64,000 nucleotides of DNA from Leptospira tipperaryensis. Its GTDB lineage: Bacteria > Spirochaetota > Leptospiria > Leptospirales > Leptospiraceae. The position numbers and the translations under genes were made by a program. The notes under the pieces were generated by a model that was given only the letters and a program-made list of their open reading frames with translations, did not search any database and had not been told where the DNA came from. The stretch covers positions 1,180,001-1,244,000 of the forward strand of contig NZ_CP015217.1 in assembly GCF_001729245.1 (NCBI RefSeq), read 5' to 3'. Positions 35,246 through 44,090 of this stretch are shown one piece after another; the first letter of the stretch is position 1, and each line of letters opens with the position of its first letter.

Positions 35246-35770
35246 ATGAAATTTGAATATATTGAATCCGTAATGAACAAGATGGTCTTGGAAATTCTAA
35301 AACCGGATCCTCCGATTTCAATGATTTTGGCGGATCAGATTGTGACTTCTCCCGTCTATCCGTACGGAACCTATAAGGTTCTCGAATTGACTCAAGATTC
35401 TTCTAAAAACGCATCCAAATGGATTCAAAAAATCGATTCGGAAAGTTTTAAAGAGATCAGCCGCAAGAATCAAAAAACTTTAATCAGCGTTTCCTTTTTG
35501 CACGACGATTCTATCGCCACGTGCTGGGACCTCTGTGAAAAAGCGATGGATTGGTTTGATTCTTTAGACGGGTTGATCGAATGCGAAAAATTCGGAGCAA
35601 CACCGGATGTAGTTTCGATAAGCGTTCAAGACAAAACCGTTTTAACGGATGCAAACGTCTACGAATACAAGGCCGGGTTCGATCTCCTTTTGAAATCGAG
35701 GAAATACAGTGAAAAACAAGGCGAATCAACTGCAAGCGCACCAACGGTTGAATTTCAGGAGGAAGCATGA
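35246..35770 (+). CDS. Phage neck/tail-terminator-type protein (LIC_12616-like family)
   Basis: A 174-residue protein from the ATG at 35246, which is preceded by AAGGAAG; an ATG 18 codons upstream has no ribosome site. The motif pattern FEYIESVMNKMVLEILKP, QKTLISVSFLHDDSIATCWDLCEKAMDWFDSLDG and QDKTVLTDANVYEYKAGFDLLLK matches the small neck-terminator-like proteins described from Leptospira prophage regions. In phages, this protein closes the tail at its head-proximal end. It overlaps the sheath gene by four bases (ATGA). First gene of the tail operon. Confidence 0.7.
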   Translation: MKFEYIESVMNKMVLEILKPDPPISMILADQIVTSPVYPYGTYKVLELTQDSSKNASKWIQKIDSESFKEISRKNQKTLISVSFLHDDSIATCWDLCEKAMDWFDSLDGLIECEKFGATPDVVSISVQDKTVLTDANVYEYKAGFDLLLKSRKYSEKQGESTASAPTVEFQEEA

Positions 35771-37146
35771 GCGCACAAACAATCTCAAAAATAGAACCGA
35801 TCAGTATCAATCTATTTCTTAGAAATACACCGGTCTCTCAAATGGGGTTCGGACTACCTTTGATTCTTGGAATCAAAGCTCCGACCTATTCTCTACAAGT
35901 CTCGAACGGTTCCGCAGGGCTCATTTGGAAATCCGCAACGAACGGAGTCGTTTTCATCCAAGTGATTTACGTTGTCGCAGGTAACAATACGGCCCTAAGC
36001 GTAGTTCGTAGCGGTACCGGAACTTCAAACGATCCCTATGTAATTACGGTTAACGTAGCTACGGATGCTTCCGGTTTGGCTACTTCGACTGCGCATCAGA
36101 TCAAACTTGCGGCGGAAGCGGTTTCCAATATCGCCGGCGCAACCAAGATCGTGGACGTCGTCGAAGTCGCAAGTGCAGGCTCAGGTGTCGTTTCGTCTTT
36201 TGCTCAAGCCCCCTTGAATTACGAACGTTATATGGAGATCACTTCGACCGACGATCTTTTAGAACTCGGTTTTATTTCAACGGATAAAGAATATCTGCAA
36301 GCATTGAACGCTTTCAGACAAACTCCGAGACCTAAGACCATCGCCGTCTTTTTGTTAACCTCTTGGTCCAATGCTTCGGTCGAAATTTCGGATCTTAGAA
36401 ACGGAGGAAAGGACGCTTGGTTTAAAACCACCGCGACCACTCACGACAAAACTGAATTACACGCGTTAGGTGACTATCTCGCTTCGATCGAAAAGATGTT
36501 TTTTGGATGCACGGACGACCCCACTACGTTGACCGGGAGAAATTCCATCTGGGAATACATCATGCTTCATAAGAATCCGAATTCTTTTCCTGAAGCGGCG
36601 TGGGTTGGAAATTCTTCCCCTCGAAGAGTCGGTTCCTATAACTACGCCTATCTTCCGTTAGACGGCGTTGAAAACTCGGGATACAGCAACTCACAGGTGA
36701 GTTCCATCTTTGCGGATAACGGTAATTTGATCGTGGACTTCGGCGGCAAACAAGTTCCTTATCCCGGAATTTCCACGGGCCAGGTTTATGCGGATGTTGT
36801 GGAAAATCGCGCCTGGTTGAAAGCTCGTTTGAAAGAAAACATCACAAGTCTCTTTCTAAATTCGGACGTTGTTCCTTATACGATTCAAGGAATTCAGATG
36901 ATCGAGTCCAGAATGCGCGAGGTATTTGCGCAAGCCGGAGTTCAAGGGATCATCGCTCCCGTGGAAACGGAAACCGATAAAACACGATCTGATCTCGGCG
37001 ACTATCAATACAAAATCAACTTGCCGGAAACGATCGATGAAATCCCAACCAACGATCGAAACAATCGAATCCTTCCGAACATCACCTTCTCATGCCGTTT
37101 GAGAGGAGCTATCAACGAAGTGGATATCGACGGCGAACTAACCTAA
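35767..37146 (+). CDS. Contractile tail sheath protein (DUF3383-type)
   Basis: A 459-residue protein. Seen: FGLPLILG near the N-terminus, YLQALNAFRQTPRPKTIAVFL in the middle, and VYADVVENRAWLKARLKENITSLFLNSDVVPYTIQGIQMIESRMREVFAQAGVQG at the C-terminus, where the sheath C-terminal domain packs on the tube. The DUF3383 family is the sheath of several contractile-tail phages, assembling around the tube and shortening on firing. Size and position ahead of the tube gene agree. Confidence 0.85.
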   Translation: MSAQTISKIEPISINLFLRNTPVSQMGFGLPLILGIKAPTYSLQVSNGSAGLIWKSATNGVVFIQVIYVVAGNNTALSVVRSGTGTSNDPYVITVNVATDASGLATSTAHQIKLAAEAVSNIAGATKIVDVVEVASAGSGVVSSFAQAPLNYERYMEITSTDDLLELGFISTDKEYLQALNAFRQTPRPKTIAVFLLTSWSNASVEISDLRNGGKDAWFKTTATTHDKTELHALGDYLASIEKMFFGCTDDPTTLTGRNSIWEYIMLHKNPNSFPEAAWVGNSSPRRVGSYNYAYLPLDGVENSGYSNSQVSSIFADNGNLIVDFGGKQVPYPGISTGQVYADVVENRAWLKARLKENITSLFLNSDVVPYTIQGIQMIESRMREVFAQAGVQGIIAPVETETDKTRSDLGDYQYKINLPETIDEIPTNDRNNRILPNITFSCRLRGAINEVDIDGELT

Positions 37147-37157
37147 GGAGTAATGGA

Positions 37158-37568
37158 ATGAATGGCATTTGGGATCCAAAGAAATTAAACGTTAACTGCA
37201 ACGGACGCGACGTGTCCGGGATGAGTCAAGCGGACGGGTATTTTAAAATCGAACCGGTAACAAAAGAATACATCCTTTCGCAAGTTGGCATCAAAGGAGA
37301 TTGGAATATCTCCGAGATCTACGACGGAAGAGTTAAACTCACGATCACCCTTTTGGGTGATTCTCCCGAGAACGAATTCTTTTTCGCATTGGGAGAAGGT
37401 CGACTTCCTTGCGTGTTTACCATGAAAGATAAGAGCGACGGCGGGATGCTCGGATTCTCGGCGCAAGGAAGAGTTTGGGAAAGACCAAACATCGAAAGAG
37501 GTAAGGAATACAAAGATCGTTCTTGGGTCTTTCTACTTCCTGATTACAAAGGAGTTTTGACAGCATGA
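37158..37568 (+). CDS. Tail tube protein (DUF3277-type)
   Basis: A 136-residue protein from ATG 37158, eight bases after AGGAG. The pattern LNVNCNGRDVSGMSQADGYFKIEP, then LTITLLGDSPENEFFFAL and a conserved acidic-aromatic end, matches phage tube proteins of the Mu/P2-like plan. It forms the inner tube under the sheath. It overlaps the next gene by four bases (ATGA). Confidence 0.8.
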   Translation: MNGIWDPKKLNVNCNGRDVSGMSQADGYFKIEPVTKEYILSQVGIKGDWNISEIYDGRVKLTITLLGDSPENEFFFALGEGRLPCVFTMKDKSDGGMLGFSAQGRVWERPNIERGKEYKDRSWVFLLPDYKGVLTA

Positions 37569-37954
37569 TCAACGAGACTACTCAACTCGATTCTACAAAT
37601 AAGGAAAAAGCTTCCGGTAAAACGATCGTTTCGGAATCGGATGTTTCGGTTTCTCCAAGCGAACCGATTTTGGAGACAGTGGATGACGACGCAAGAGTTG
37701 CTCAGATTCATTTCGTAGACGGACGGAAATACAAACTTCAACATCCGGGGAATCGTAAGGCTCTTCGTTGGAGACAGGAATCGATTTCTCTAACGGAAGG
37801 ACTCAATCAAGATAAACTCTTGGATAAGTTCTTTAAGTTTTGTGTGAAGGGTGTAGGGCACAGTTTCGAACCTACGTTAGACGTCATTGAGCCGAACCAC
37901 GTGGAGGTGTGGCTGCATTTAGCGAATCGATTTCTTAAGTGGGAGTTGGAATAG
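37565..37954 (+). CDS. Tail assembly chaperone, first part
   Basis: A 129-residue protein between the tube and tape-measure genes, the normal place for gpG-type tail assembly chaperones. Polar N-terminus, then HFVDGRKYKLQHPGNRKALRWRQESI and a helical C-terminus ending RFLKWELE. A second open frame (+1, equal to -2) overlaps the end (open from 37923) and continues to 38216. In many phages the chaperone is made in short and frameshifted long forms, and this arrangement fits. Confidence 0.7.
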   Translation: MINETTQLDSTNKEKASGKTIVSESDVSVSPSEPILETVDDDARVAQIHFVDGRKYKLQHPGNRKALRWRQESISLTEGLNQDKLLDKFFKFCVKGVGHSFEPTLDVIEPNHVEVWLHLANRFLKWELE

Positions 37955-38216
37955 TCGATTTCCTGAATTTGACGAGGCTCCGGCCGCCGAAGAATGGATG
38001 AAGTGGATCGATGAAGAAGTGGACCGCGAACTCTTTTTTTGGAAACCCTTCATCCTCGGTGTAGCGCATTTTACGAGTAAAGAACTCGAAAATGCCTCCA
38101 CCGTCCTCTATATGAAGATGATGGAAGTAGTGGATCGTAGAAAGAAAAGAGAAGCCGAAGAGAAGGCGGAAGAATTGAAATTCTTAGCGAGGCTGATTCA
38201 AGGCTCGAGTCTTTGA
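37923..38216 (+). CDS. Tail assembly chaperone, second part (probable frameshift product)
   Basis: This frame is open from 37923 to 38216, overlapping the previous gene by 32 bases in the +1 (-2) frame. From the first ATG (37998) it encodes MKWIDEEVDRELFFW... to LARLIQGSSL (72 residues), but that ATG lacks a good ribosome site. The in-frame sequence before it, SRFPEFDEAPAAEEW, looks like real coding sequence. A programmed +1 or -2 shift near 37935-37954 would give a gpGT-like fusion, as in Mu (-2). No classical slippery heptamer is obvious. If no shift occurs, it is an independent short gene. Confidence 0.6.
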   Translation, partial: RIDFLSGSWNSRFPEFDEAPAAEEWMKWIDEEVDRELFFWKPFILGVAHFTSKELENASTVLYMKMMEVVDRRKKREAEEKAEELKFLARLIQGSSL

Positions 38217-38259
38217 GTTTTTGAAAAGAATATGATAAGGTTGGGGAAAGATTAAGAAT

Positions 38260-40071
38260 ATGGCTGCAAGAGAATTGAACATAACGATTAAAATCGGCGT
38301 GGATCCGGACGATCCCTTTTCGGGCATTCGAAAAGAATTGGAAGATTTGCGTTCTAAGCTAAAAGAATTTTCCGATTCAACAAATTTCATCTCCGAATCG
38401 GGAATTAAGGCTTGGGAATCTTTGGGTAGCTCTATGGCGGATTCGATTCGAGGAATGTCCGGTTTGGCTCTTCTTTCCGAAAGATTAGGAACAACGGAAG
38501 GTTCTCTTCGAAAATTGTATGCGAGTACGAAAGGGAATCCTCAACTTGAAAAAGAATTTTTCAACGTTGCGAAGGCCGCCGGTTTTACGGAAAAAGACGT
38601 CGCCAAGTTAAACTTTCAATTGAACGCAACGAGCAAAATCGCGGCTTTCGCCTCGGCCTCTCTCAAAACTCTTTCTTCGATCGGGTCCTTCGCCTTTAAG
38701 ACAGTAATCGGACCCTTTTTGGAGGCGGGAATCGCATTAGAAAAACAGAATGAAGTTCTAAAAACCCTTTCCGGATCCGCATATCCAGGACTTCAATCCT
38801 CGATTGAGAATACGATTCGCAGTTCCAAAGGTTTGGCGACTCAAAATGATCTGACCGAAGCCGCAAATCAAGCGATCAAAGCCGGAGCCTCGGTAGACTT
38901 TATTTCGAAAAATCTTTCCGGTCTTCAGAAAACATCCAGACTCGCAGGAAACGATCTATCCTCTTCCATGAAGGAAGCTTTTGAGGCGATCAACGACGGC
39001 AATGGAGAATTTTTAAAAAAGAACGGAGCTTTGTTTTCGGATTATTCTCAAGAATTCAATCGGATCAATCAATCCGGCATGTCGGCCGCCGACAAAAGAA
39101 TCGCAAGGGAAAAGTTGATTTCCTCAGCGTTGAATGAAAATAGTAAATTACAAAATTCTTATGGACAACACGTAAGGACCACTTCGGCGATTTTAGATCG
39201 ATTCAGCGGAACGATACAAAATTTGAAAGAGAAGTTCGGTCTTTTGATCCTGGACGCACTCAATCCTATTTTAAATCTTTTTGTGGATCTATTTGAATAT
39301 TTTACCGAAGGCGAAGAGGCCGCCGATAGACTGGAGGTCGCGTGTATCGTTTTGGGGAGTGTGTTAAGCGGCATTGTCGCGGCGCTAATCGCCGTGGGAG
39401 TGAACATGTTAATTACTTCCGGGTTTACATTTGCTTCCATGATTCCTGCTTTGATCGGTATGGCTACGGCCGGATGGGCGGCGATCGCTCCTTGGCTTCC
39501 ATTTATCGCGATTGGAGTCGTCGTTGCAGTTGTGTTAGGCGGCATTGTCCTGATTATTCGAGATCTCTTTAAATGGATGAAAGGAGGAAAATCCGTCATA
39601 GGAGATTTTCTCGACGTCTTCGGTCTCATCAAAGCTAAGTTTGATAACCTGATGGATACGGTTCGTTCGTTCAAGGACGGCATCTTTCAATTCTTCAGCG
39701 ACCTCGGACCAAAAATCCGCCAATTGATAAGCGACATGGTTCCTGCGGGTGTTTTAAAATTTTTAGGAATCGCTCCTGAAATCAAAGAACCTCCGACGAC
39801 GGTGCAAGATGCCATTATCACCAAACACGGAAAAGTCATTCAATTTCATCCGGATGATAATATCGTTGCGGTAAAAGATTTGGGCATCTTGGGCGGATCC
39901 AAGGCCGGAAGCGGCAAAGGAATTTCCGTCAATATCGCCAACGTGACGTTAGGCTCCGGATCCACTCAAAAGGACGCTCAGATGTTCGGCGCCTACTTAG
40001 AAAAAGAACTTGAGAAGATTGCGCTGAGGATCGGTCTTCAATCCGGACTATCCCCGGAAGGAGCTGCATGA
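38260..40071 (+). CDS. Tail tape measure protein
   Basis: A 603-residue protein, the longest of the module, placed directly after the chaperones. It is helical at the N-terminus, with a central membrane-like stretch (IVAALIAVGVNMLITSG, MIPALIGMATAGWAAIAPWLPFIAIGVVVAVVLGGIVLII), as typical of tape measure proteins, whose hydrophobic part crosses the target membrane. Its length sets tail length; 603 residues suggests a shortish tail (roughly 90 nm at 1.5 angstrom per residue). The C-terminus (NIANVTLGSGSTQKDAQMFGAYLEKELEKI) probably binds the hub. Overlaps the next gene by four bases. Confidence 0.85.
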   Translation: MAARELNITIKIGVDPDDPFSGIRKELEDLRSKLKEFSDSTNFISESGIKAWESLGSSMADSIRGMSGLALLSERLGTTEGSLRKLYASTKGNPQLEKEFFNVAKAAGFTEKDVAKLNFQLNATSKIAAFASASLKTLSSIGSFAFKTVIGPFLEAGIALEKQNEVLKTLSGSAYPGLQSSIENTIRSSKGLATQNDLTEAANQAIKAGASVDFISKNLSGLQKTSRLAGNDLSSSMKEAFEAINDGNGEFLKKNGALFSDYSQEFNRINQSGMSAADKRIAREKLISSALNENSKLQNSYGQHVRTTSAILDRFSGTIQNLKEKFGLLILDALNPILNLFVDLFEYFTEGEEAADRLEVACIVLGSVLSGIVAALIAVGVNMLITSGFTFASMIPALIGMATAGWAAIAPWLPFIAIGVVVAVVLGGIVLIIRDLFKWMKGGKSVIGDFLDVFGLIKAKFDNLMDTVRSFKDGIFQFFSDLGPKIRQLISDMVPAGVLKFLGIAPEIKEPPTTVQDAIITKHGKVIQFHPDDNIVAVKDLGILGGSKAGSGKGISVNIANVTLGSGSTQKDAQMFGAYLEKELEKIALRIGLQSGLSPEGAA

Positions 40072-40685
40072 TGGGAACGTTAACGAGTAGAGATACAATC
40101 GCACTCACAGACGGAGATACGGAAGTGGAAATGAACGTTTCCTTTGATATCCAGTATTCCTATCCTGCGGAGGTTACGGGGCATCCCATCGAGAGAGAGA
40201 AAGGGAAAGCTTCAATCGCGGATTATGTTATTCCCGGACAAAGGGGAATTACGTTAAGCGCTCTTTTATCCTCGTCTTCTTCCGTCCTGACCCTTTCAAG
40301 AATGTCAGTGGATGAGAAACTCGATACGTTGATCCGTTGGCAAACGAGTGGAACGTTTTTGACCTTATTGGGTTATGGGACGGGAGGTATTATCAACCGG
40401 ATATTATCGATGCTTCCCTCCTTTTTTCGTTTTGTGGAACCGGATGATCCCGATCAAAGATATCTCGGAAGATCGGTGGACGAAATTCCGAATCTACTTC
40501 TCGGAGATATTACATTTTCTGAATCAAAGGAGAATGGAAACGACGTTCCCATCAACCTCTCGATCGTTCCGATTCTGGTTGCGGAGGCGAAGACAAGAGA
40601 TGTAAAAGCTGTGAAATCGGGCGGTAAAAAGTCGACCCAAGAAGTCAATAAGTCGAGTAATCCTAATCCGGCAAAACAAAAGTAA
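40068..40685 (+). CDS. Tail/baseplate protein (Dit-like N-terminal domain)
   Basis: A 205-residue protein following the tape measure. The first 60 residues resemble the N-terminal barrel of distal-tail-type proteins, with IEREKGKASIADYVIPGQRGITLSALLSS. The C-terminus is basic and low-complexity (SGGKKSTQEVNKSSNPNPAKQK). In Mu-like contractile tails, a baseplate linker protein is found here. Identity of the exact baseplate role is inferred from position. Starts in the ATGATG overlapping the previous stop. Confidence 0.6.
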   Translation: MMGTLTSRDTIALTDGDTEVEMNVSFDIQYSYPAEVTGHPIEREKGKASIADYVIPGQRGITLSALLSSSSSVLTLSRMSVDEKLDTLIRWQTSGTFLTLLGYGTGGIINRILSMLPSFFRFVEPDDPDQRYLGRSVDEIPNLLLGDITFSESKENGNDVPINLSIVPILVAEAKTRDVKAVKSGGKKSTQEVNKSSNPNPAKQK

Positions 40686-40701
40686 AATAGGTTATTAGAA
40701 T

Positions 40702-41040
40702 ATGCCAATATTTAGATATTTACCAGTCGATGTCGATTCTCTTCCGATTCGAAATACATATCAGATCGGATCGAAAGAATTTGAATTCGAATTTACATAC
40801 AACCAGGTCGGGGACTTTGTAACTGTTCTTGTGAGAGATCAAGACGGAATAGACTTGTTCTCCTCCTGTTTGATCTACGGGATTCCTTTGAATCATGTCG
40901 TGGTGGACGAATTTCCTGTTTCCGTCTCGCTCAAACCCTTGGACATCGATGATCTATATCGTGAAGAATTTGTCGAGATCCCGGTGAATCCGCAAACTCT
41001 CGGAGCCAAAGTTCAGATCTACATAGAAGGTGAAGAATGA
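40702..41040 (+). CDS. Baseplate plug-like protein
   Basis: A 112-residue protein resembling the phage baseplate plug family: FEFEFTYNQVGDFVTVLVRDQDGIDLFSSCLIYGIPLNHVV, a domain of about 100 residues. Located between the Dit-like gene and the hub gene, as in other contractile tails. Overlaps the hub gene by four bases. Confidence 0.6.
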   Translation: MPIFRYLPVDVDSLPIRNTYQIGSKEFEFEFTYNQVGDFVTVLVRDQDGIDLFSSCLIYGIPLNHVVVDEFPVSVSLKPLDIDDLYREEFVEIPVNPQTLGAKVQIYIEGEE

Positions 41041-41855
41041 GCGGAAATCCTAAACTTTTCGGTAGAGTGGTGTCCCTTGAGATTCTTCCGAAAGGTGGAA
41101 TCGCCAAGGAATTTACTTATCCTCCGTTCGATATCGAATTTGAATCGGAGTTGAGTCCCTTGAATCTTACAACGGTGACGATGTATAACGTCAACGAGGA
41201 CACGATGACTTTGGTTGGAGCAAAATCGCAAGAGGCCGGTTTTCAATACCCAAGCGTTTTTTTAAACGCGGGTTATAAGGATGAAAACGGCTTGGTTGCT
41301 TCCGGGAATGTCATTCGTCCTAAACTCAAACAGGATGGAGCGAATCGAATTTTAGAATTTCAGATCAATGCAAATGCAGGTTCTTGGTCTCGTTCTTATA
41401 TAATGAAAACATATAGTAAACTTCCGGCTATGAGCGTGATTTTAGATATCTTAGAAAGAGGAAACGTTAAGCCCGGAAAAATTGTTCTCGGTGAAAACAA
41501 GGTGATCAGCTTTAGCGCAAACAGATCGTTAGGCGATTCTATTAAGAAATTCTGCGAGCTTACAAAATCTCAATATTGGTTTCAAGACGGCCTTTTGCAC
41601 ATTGATTCTCTAAAACCTAAGCAAAGACCAGGCGTCCTCTTTTTGGATAACACCTCCGGTCTGATCGGGATTCCGGAACAAGGTCAAAAAACTTGGAAGA
41701 TAACAAGTCTGTTTCGACATAAGTTTAAGCAGAACATGGTCATCTCGATTCACGGAGGAAACTTAAACGGAGATTGCAGAATCGTCGGCGGAAAGCATAA
41801 GTTCTCAACGTTCCAGTCTGAAAATTATTCCGAATTGGAGGTCGTTCCTCTATGA
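41037..41855 (+). CDS. Baseplate hub protein (gp44-like)
   Basis: A 272-residue protein with a beta-rich N-terminus (FDIEFESELSPLNLTTVTMYNVN) and a gp27/gp44-type fold pattern later (LGDSIKKFCELTKSQYWFQDGLLHI). In contractile tails, a trimer of this protein joins the tube to the central spike. The order hub-spike-gp25-gpJ-gpI here is the usual one. Overlaps the next gene by four bases. Confidence 0.65.
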   Translation: MSGNPKLFGRVVSLEILPKGGIAKEFTYPPFDIEFESELSPLNLTTVTMYNVNEDTMTLVGAKSQEAGFQYPSVFLNAGYKDENGLVASGNVIRPKLKQDGANRILEFQINANAGSWSRSYIMKTYSKLPAMSVILDILERGNVKPGKIVLGENKVISFSANRSLGDSIKKFCELTKSQYWFQDGLLHIDSLKPKQRPGVLFLDNTSGLIGIPEQGQKTWKITSLFRHKFKQNMVISIHGGNLNGDCRIVGGKHKFSTFQSENYSELEVVPL

Positions 41856-42535
41856 ACTTAGACGAGGTCATTCTTGCGGCGATGAACAACTCCCTCTCAA
41901 AGGTTCAGGTTGGTCTGCCGGGAATTGTAGATTCTTTTAATCCGAATGATATGACGGCTAACGTTAAAATTCCGTTTAAACAAAAAGACGGATCCGGAGA
42001 GGAAAAATTATTCCCCATTCTTTCAAACATTCGAGTGGGAACATTGTGGGCCGGTGATTTTTACATAAAGCCCGATTACAAACGTGGAGATAATGTTTGG
42101 ATTTCTTTTTCCACATACGATACGTCGGATGCGGTAAGAGGAGTCAGTTCTTTGGTTTCGGATTCGTTATTCGATCTACAGAGCGCATGTGTCGTCTGCG
42201 GATACAAAGGTGATGAGGATTTACCCGCTGTGACCGCGAATCGTCCCGGTTTGCTGATCGGTAACAAAGAAGGAAAATCTTTTATTCAATTCGAAGACGA
42301 TACGATTAAAATTCAAGGCGGTTTGATCGATCTCTCCGAAGCGGCGGTGTTAGGAGATACGCTTGCGCAGTTGATAAAACTAATCTTGGACGTTTTTATA
42401 AACAACGCCGCTTCCTTTACGACGAACGCAAATCCGGGCGTTCCTTCAGGCTTGGCCGCCGCGGTCGTAACTCAACTCAATTTGAGAAAGGGTGAAGTGG
42501 ATCAGATTCTTTCAAAGAAGGTAAAAATAGGATGA
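41852..42535 (+). CDS. Baseplate central spike protein (gp138/gpV-like)
   Basis: A 227-residue protein. VGLPGIVDSFNPNDMTANVKIPFK and the following IRVGTLWAGDFYIKPDYKRGDNVWISFS resemble the Gp138 N-terminal OB-fold domain that attaches the spike to the hub. A short beta-helix-like part (FIQFEDDTIKIQGGLIDLSEA) and a helical C-terminus follow. It should be the membrane-piercing tip. No lysozyme domain, so the spike does not itself cut peptidoglycan. Overlaps the next gene by four bases. Confidence 0.7.
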   Translation: MNLDEVILAAMNNSLSKVQVGLPGIVDSFNPNDMTANVKIPFKQKDGSGEEKLFPILSNIRVGTLWAGDFYIKPDYKRGDNVWISFSTYDTSDAVRGVSSLVSDSLFDLQSACVVCGYKGDEDLPAVTANRPGLLIGNKEGKSFIQFEDDTIKIQGGLIDLSEAAVLGDTLAQLIKLILDVFINNAASFTTNANPGVPSGLAAAVVTQLNLRKGEVDQILSKKVKIG

Positions 42536-42876
42536 AGGGTTTTAAAATTGAGAACGGGGACATCGTAAAAGTGAAAGGGCGGTCCGTAGTCTTGGAAGAT
42601 TTAGAATACTATGCCCAAAGAATCAAACACGCGATTCGATTGTCCCTCGGAGAATCCGTTTATGAACCTCTGACCGGGATGGATTGGTTTACGATTTTTT
42701 CCACAAAAATTCCAAGGGAGAGGGTAGTGATTGAAATTAAGAAAATCCTTTTAAAGGATCCGGAAACGATCTCGATCGAAAAAATTGAAGTGATAGAGAC
42801 GAACGATTCAAGCCGAAAAATATACATTCAATATTCTGCAAATACTAAATTTGGAACCGTCGTGGAGGAAATATAA
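42532..42876 (+). CDS. Baseplate wedge protein, gp25-like
   Basis: A 114-residue protein of the GPW/gp25 type: LEYYAQRIKHAIRLSLGESVYEPLTGMDWF, then EIKKILLKDPETISIEKIEVIE. gp25 proteins start sheath polymerisation at the baseplate and are shared by phage tails, type VI secretion and tail-like injection systems. Ends one base into the gpJ-like start. Confidence 0.72.
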   Translation: MKGFKIENGDIVKVKGRSVVLEDLEYYAQRIKHAIRLSLGESVYEPLTGMDWFTIFSTKIPRERVVIEIKKILLKDPETISIEKIEVIETNDSSRKIYIQYSANTKFGTVVEEI

Positions 42877-44090
42877 TGGCTGGAGTGACAGAACAAGGTT
42901 TTATTCGTAAGACTAAAGATCAGATTTTTTCCGACTTGGAAGAGAAATATAAAACAAATCTTGGTCAAGATATCGATTTGTCGATTTTGAGTGAGGACGG
43001 CATTCGGATGAGGATTCTTGCCGATGAATTGGATCTGATCCATCAGTTGGCCGAATCCGTATTCTATTCTAACTTTGCGCATACTGCAAGAGGTGTTTCG
43101 TTGGATCGGGTACTCAATCCTTTAGGAGCGGAACGTCAGCCCGCGAAACGATCGATCGTCGCATTAAAATTTTCGGGTTTGGATGGATCCTTTATAGAGG
43201 TCGGCACAATTTGCCAGACCGGAAACGGATACCAGTTTATTTCTATAGAATCGGGGACGATTGCGGGTGGCTTCGTAATTTTGAATGCCCAGGCGCTGAG
43301 TATCGATTATGGGATCAACGGGAATGTGGCAGCTAACACCATTAATACGATCAATACTGCGATTGCAGGAGTTGATTCGGTGATTAATCTCGAACCCGCG
43401 AGAGGAGGAAGAACGATTGAAACCGATCTTGAATATTTAAATCGTTTTATGGCTGAGGGAGTCAACGGAGGTTCATCTGCTGCGAATGTTCAAGGAGTTT
43501 TGAATCAGATCGAAGCGGTATTGAGCGCTGTAATTTATGAGAACAATACCGATTTTGCTGATATCGACGGGAGGCCGCCGCATTCTATGGAGGCTGTGAT
43601 TGAAGGCGGTAGTTCGGAAGAAATTGGAGAAGCTTTTCTAAGAAATTGGCCGGGTGGTATCGAATCCTTCGGATCCGTTAATACGACGGTCATCGATAGC
43701 AAAGGAGTTGCTAGAACTTATTATTTCAATCGGCCGACCGATGTAACTATCTATGTAAAGATCGATATCGTTCAAGACTTAGCTCTTTGGGTTCCTGGGT
43801 CCGAATCCGTCGTGAAAACAAATTGTATCAAGGTAATAGGCGGAGTGGACACGATCAATACGATTTCAAAAACTTTTAAGGGAGACGGAACGGGCGCGGA
43901 CGTATTTGCTTGGAAGCTTATCGCCGCTCAGAGCGGATTGAGTGAATACGAATCCATTAAGGTTTTAGGAATCAAATCGATGTCTGCGAAGGTAGGTTTG
44001 TCCGCTCCAGCAACGTTAGACGAACTTTCTATGAATAGTCGTCAGAGAGCGAAGTTAATTACTGCAAACATTCAGGTAAATTTTGTATGA
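42876..44090 (+). CDS. Baseplate J-like protein
   Basis: A 404-residue protein. Typical features: an N-terminal IFSDLEEKYKTNLGQDIDLS segment, LAESVFYSNFAHTARGVSLDRVLNPLGAERQPAKRSI, and the internal LEPARGGRTIETDLEYLNRFMAEGVNGGSS (R.G...E.DEE.R.R-like) motif of Baseplate_J/gp47 proteins, which form the wedge with gpI. Near full length. Overlaps the next gene by four bases. Confidence 0.88.
   Translation: MAGVTEQGFIRKTKDQIFSDLEEKYKTNLGQDIDLSILSEDGIRMRILADELDLIHQLAESVFYSNFAHTARGVSLDRVLNPLGAERQPAKRSIVALKFSGLDGSFIEVGTICQTGNGYQFISIESGTIAGGFVILNAQALSIDYGINGNVAANTINTINTAIAGVDSVINLEPARGGRTIETDLEYLNRFMAEGVNGGSSAANVQGVLNQIEAVLSAVIYENNTDFADIDGRPPHSMEAVIEGGSSEEIGEAFLRNWPGGIESFGSVNTTVIDSKGVARTYYFNRPTDVTIYVKIDIVQDLALWVPGSESVVKTNCIKVIGGVDTINTISKTFKGDGTGADVFAWKLIAAQSGLSEYESIKVLGIKSMSAKVGLSAPATLDELSMNSRQRAKLITANIQVNFV

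Noticed and set aside
41852..42535. Spike protein with lysozyme activity
   Set aside because: No lysozyme-like motif is visible in the 227 residues; only an OB-fold-like start and a short beta-helix-like part.
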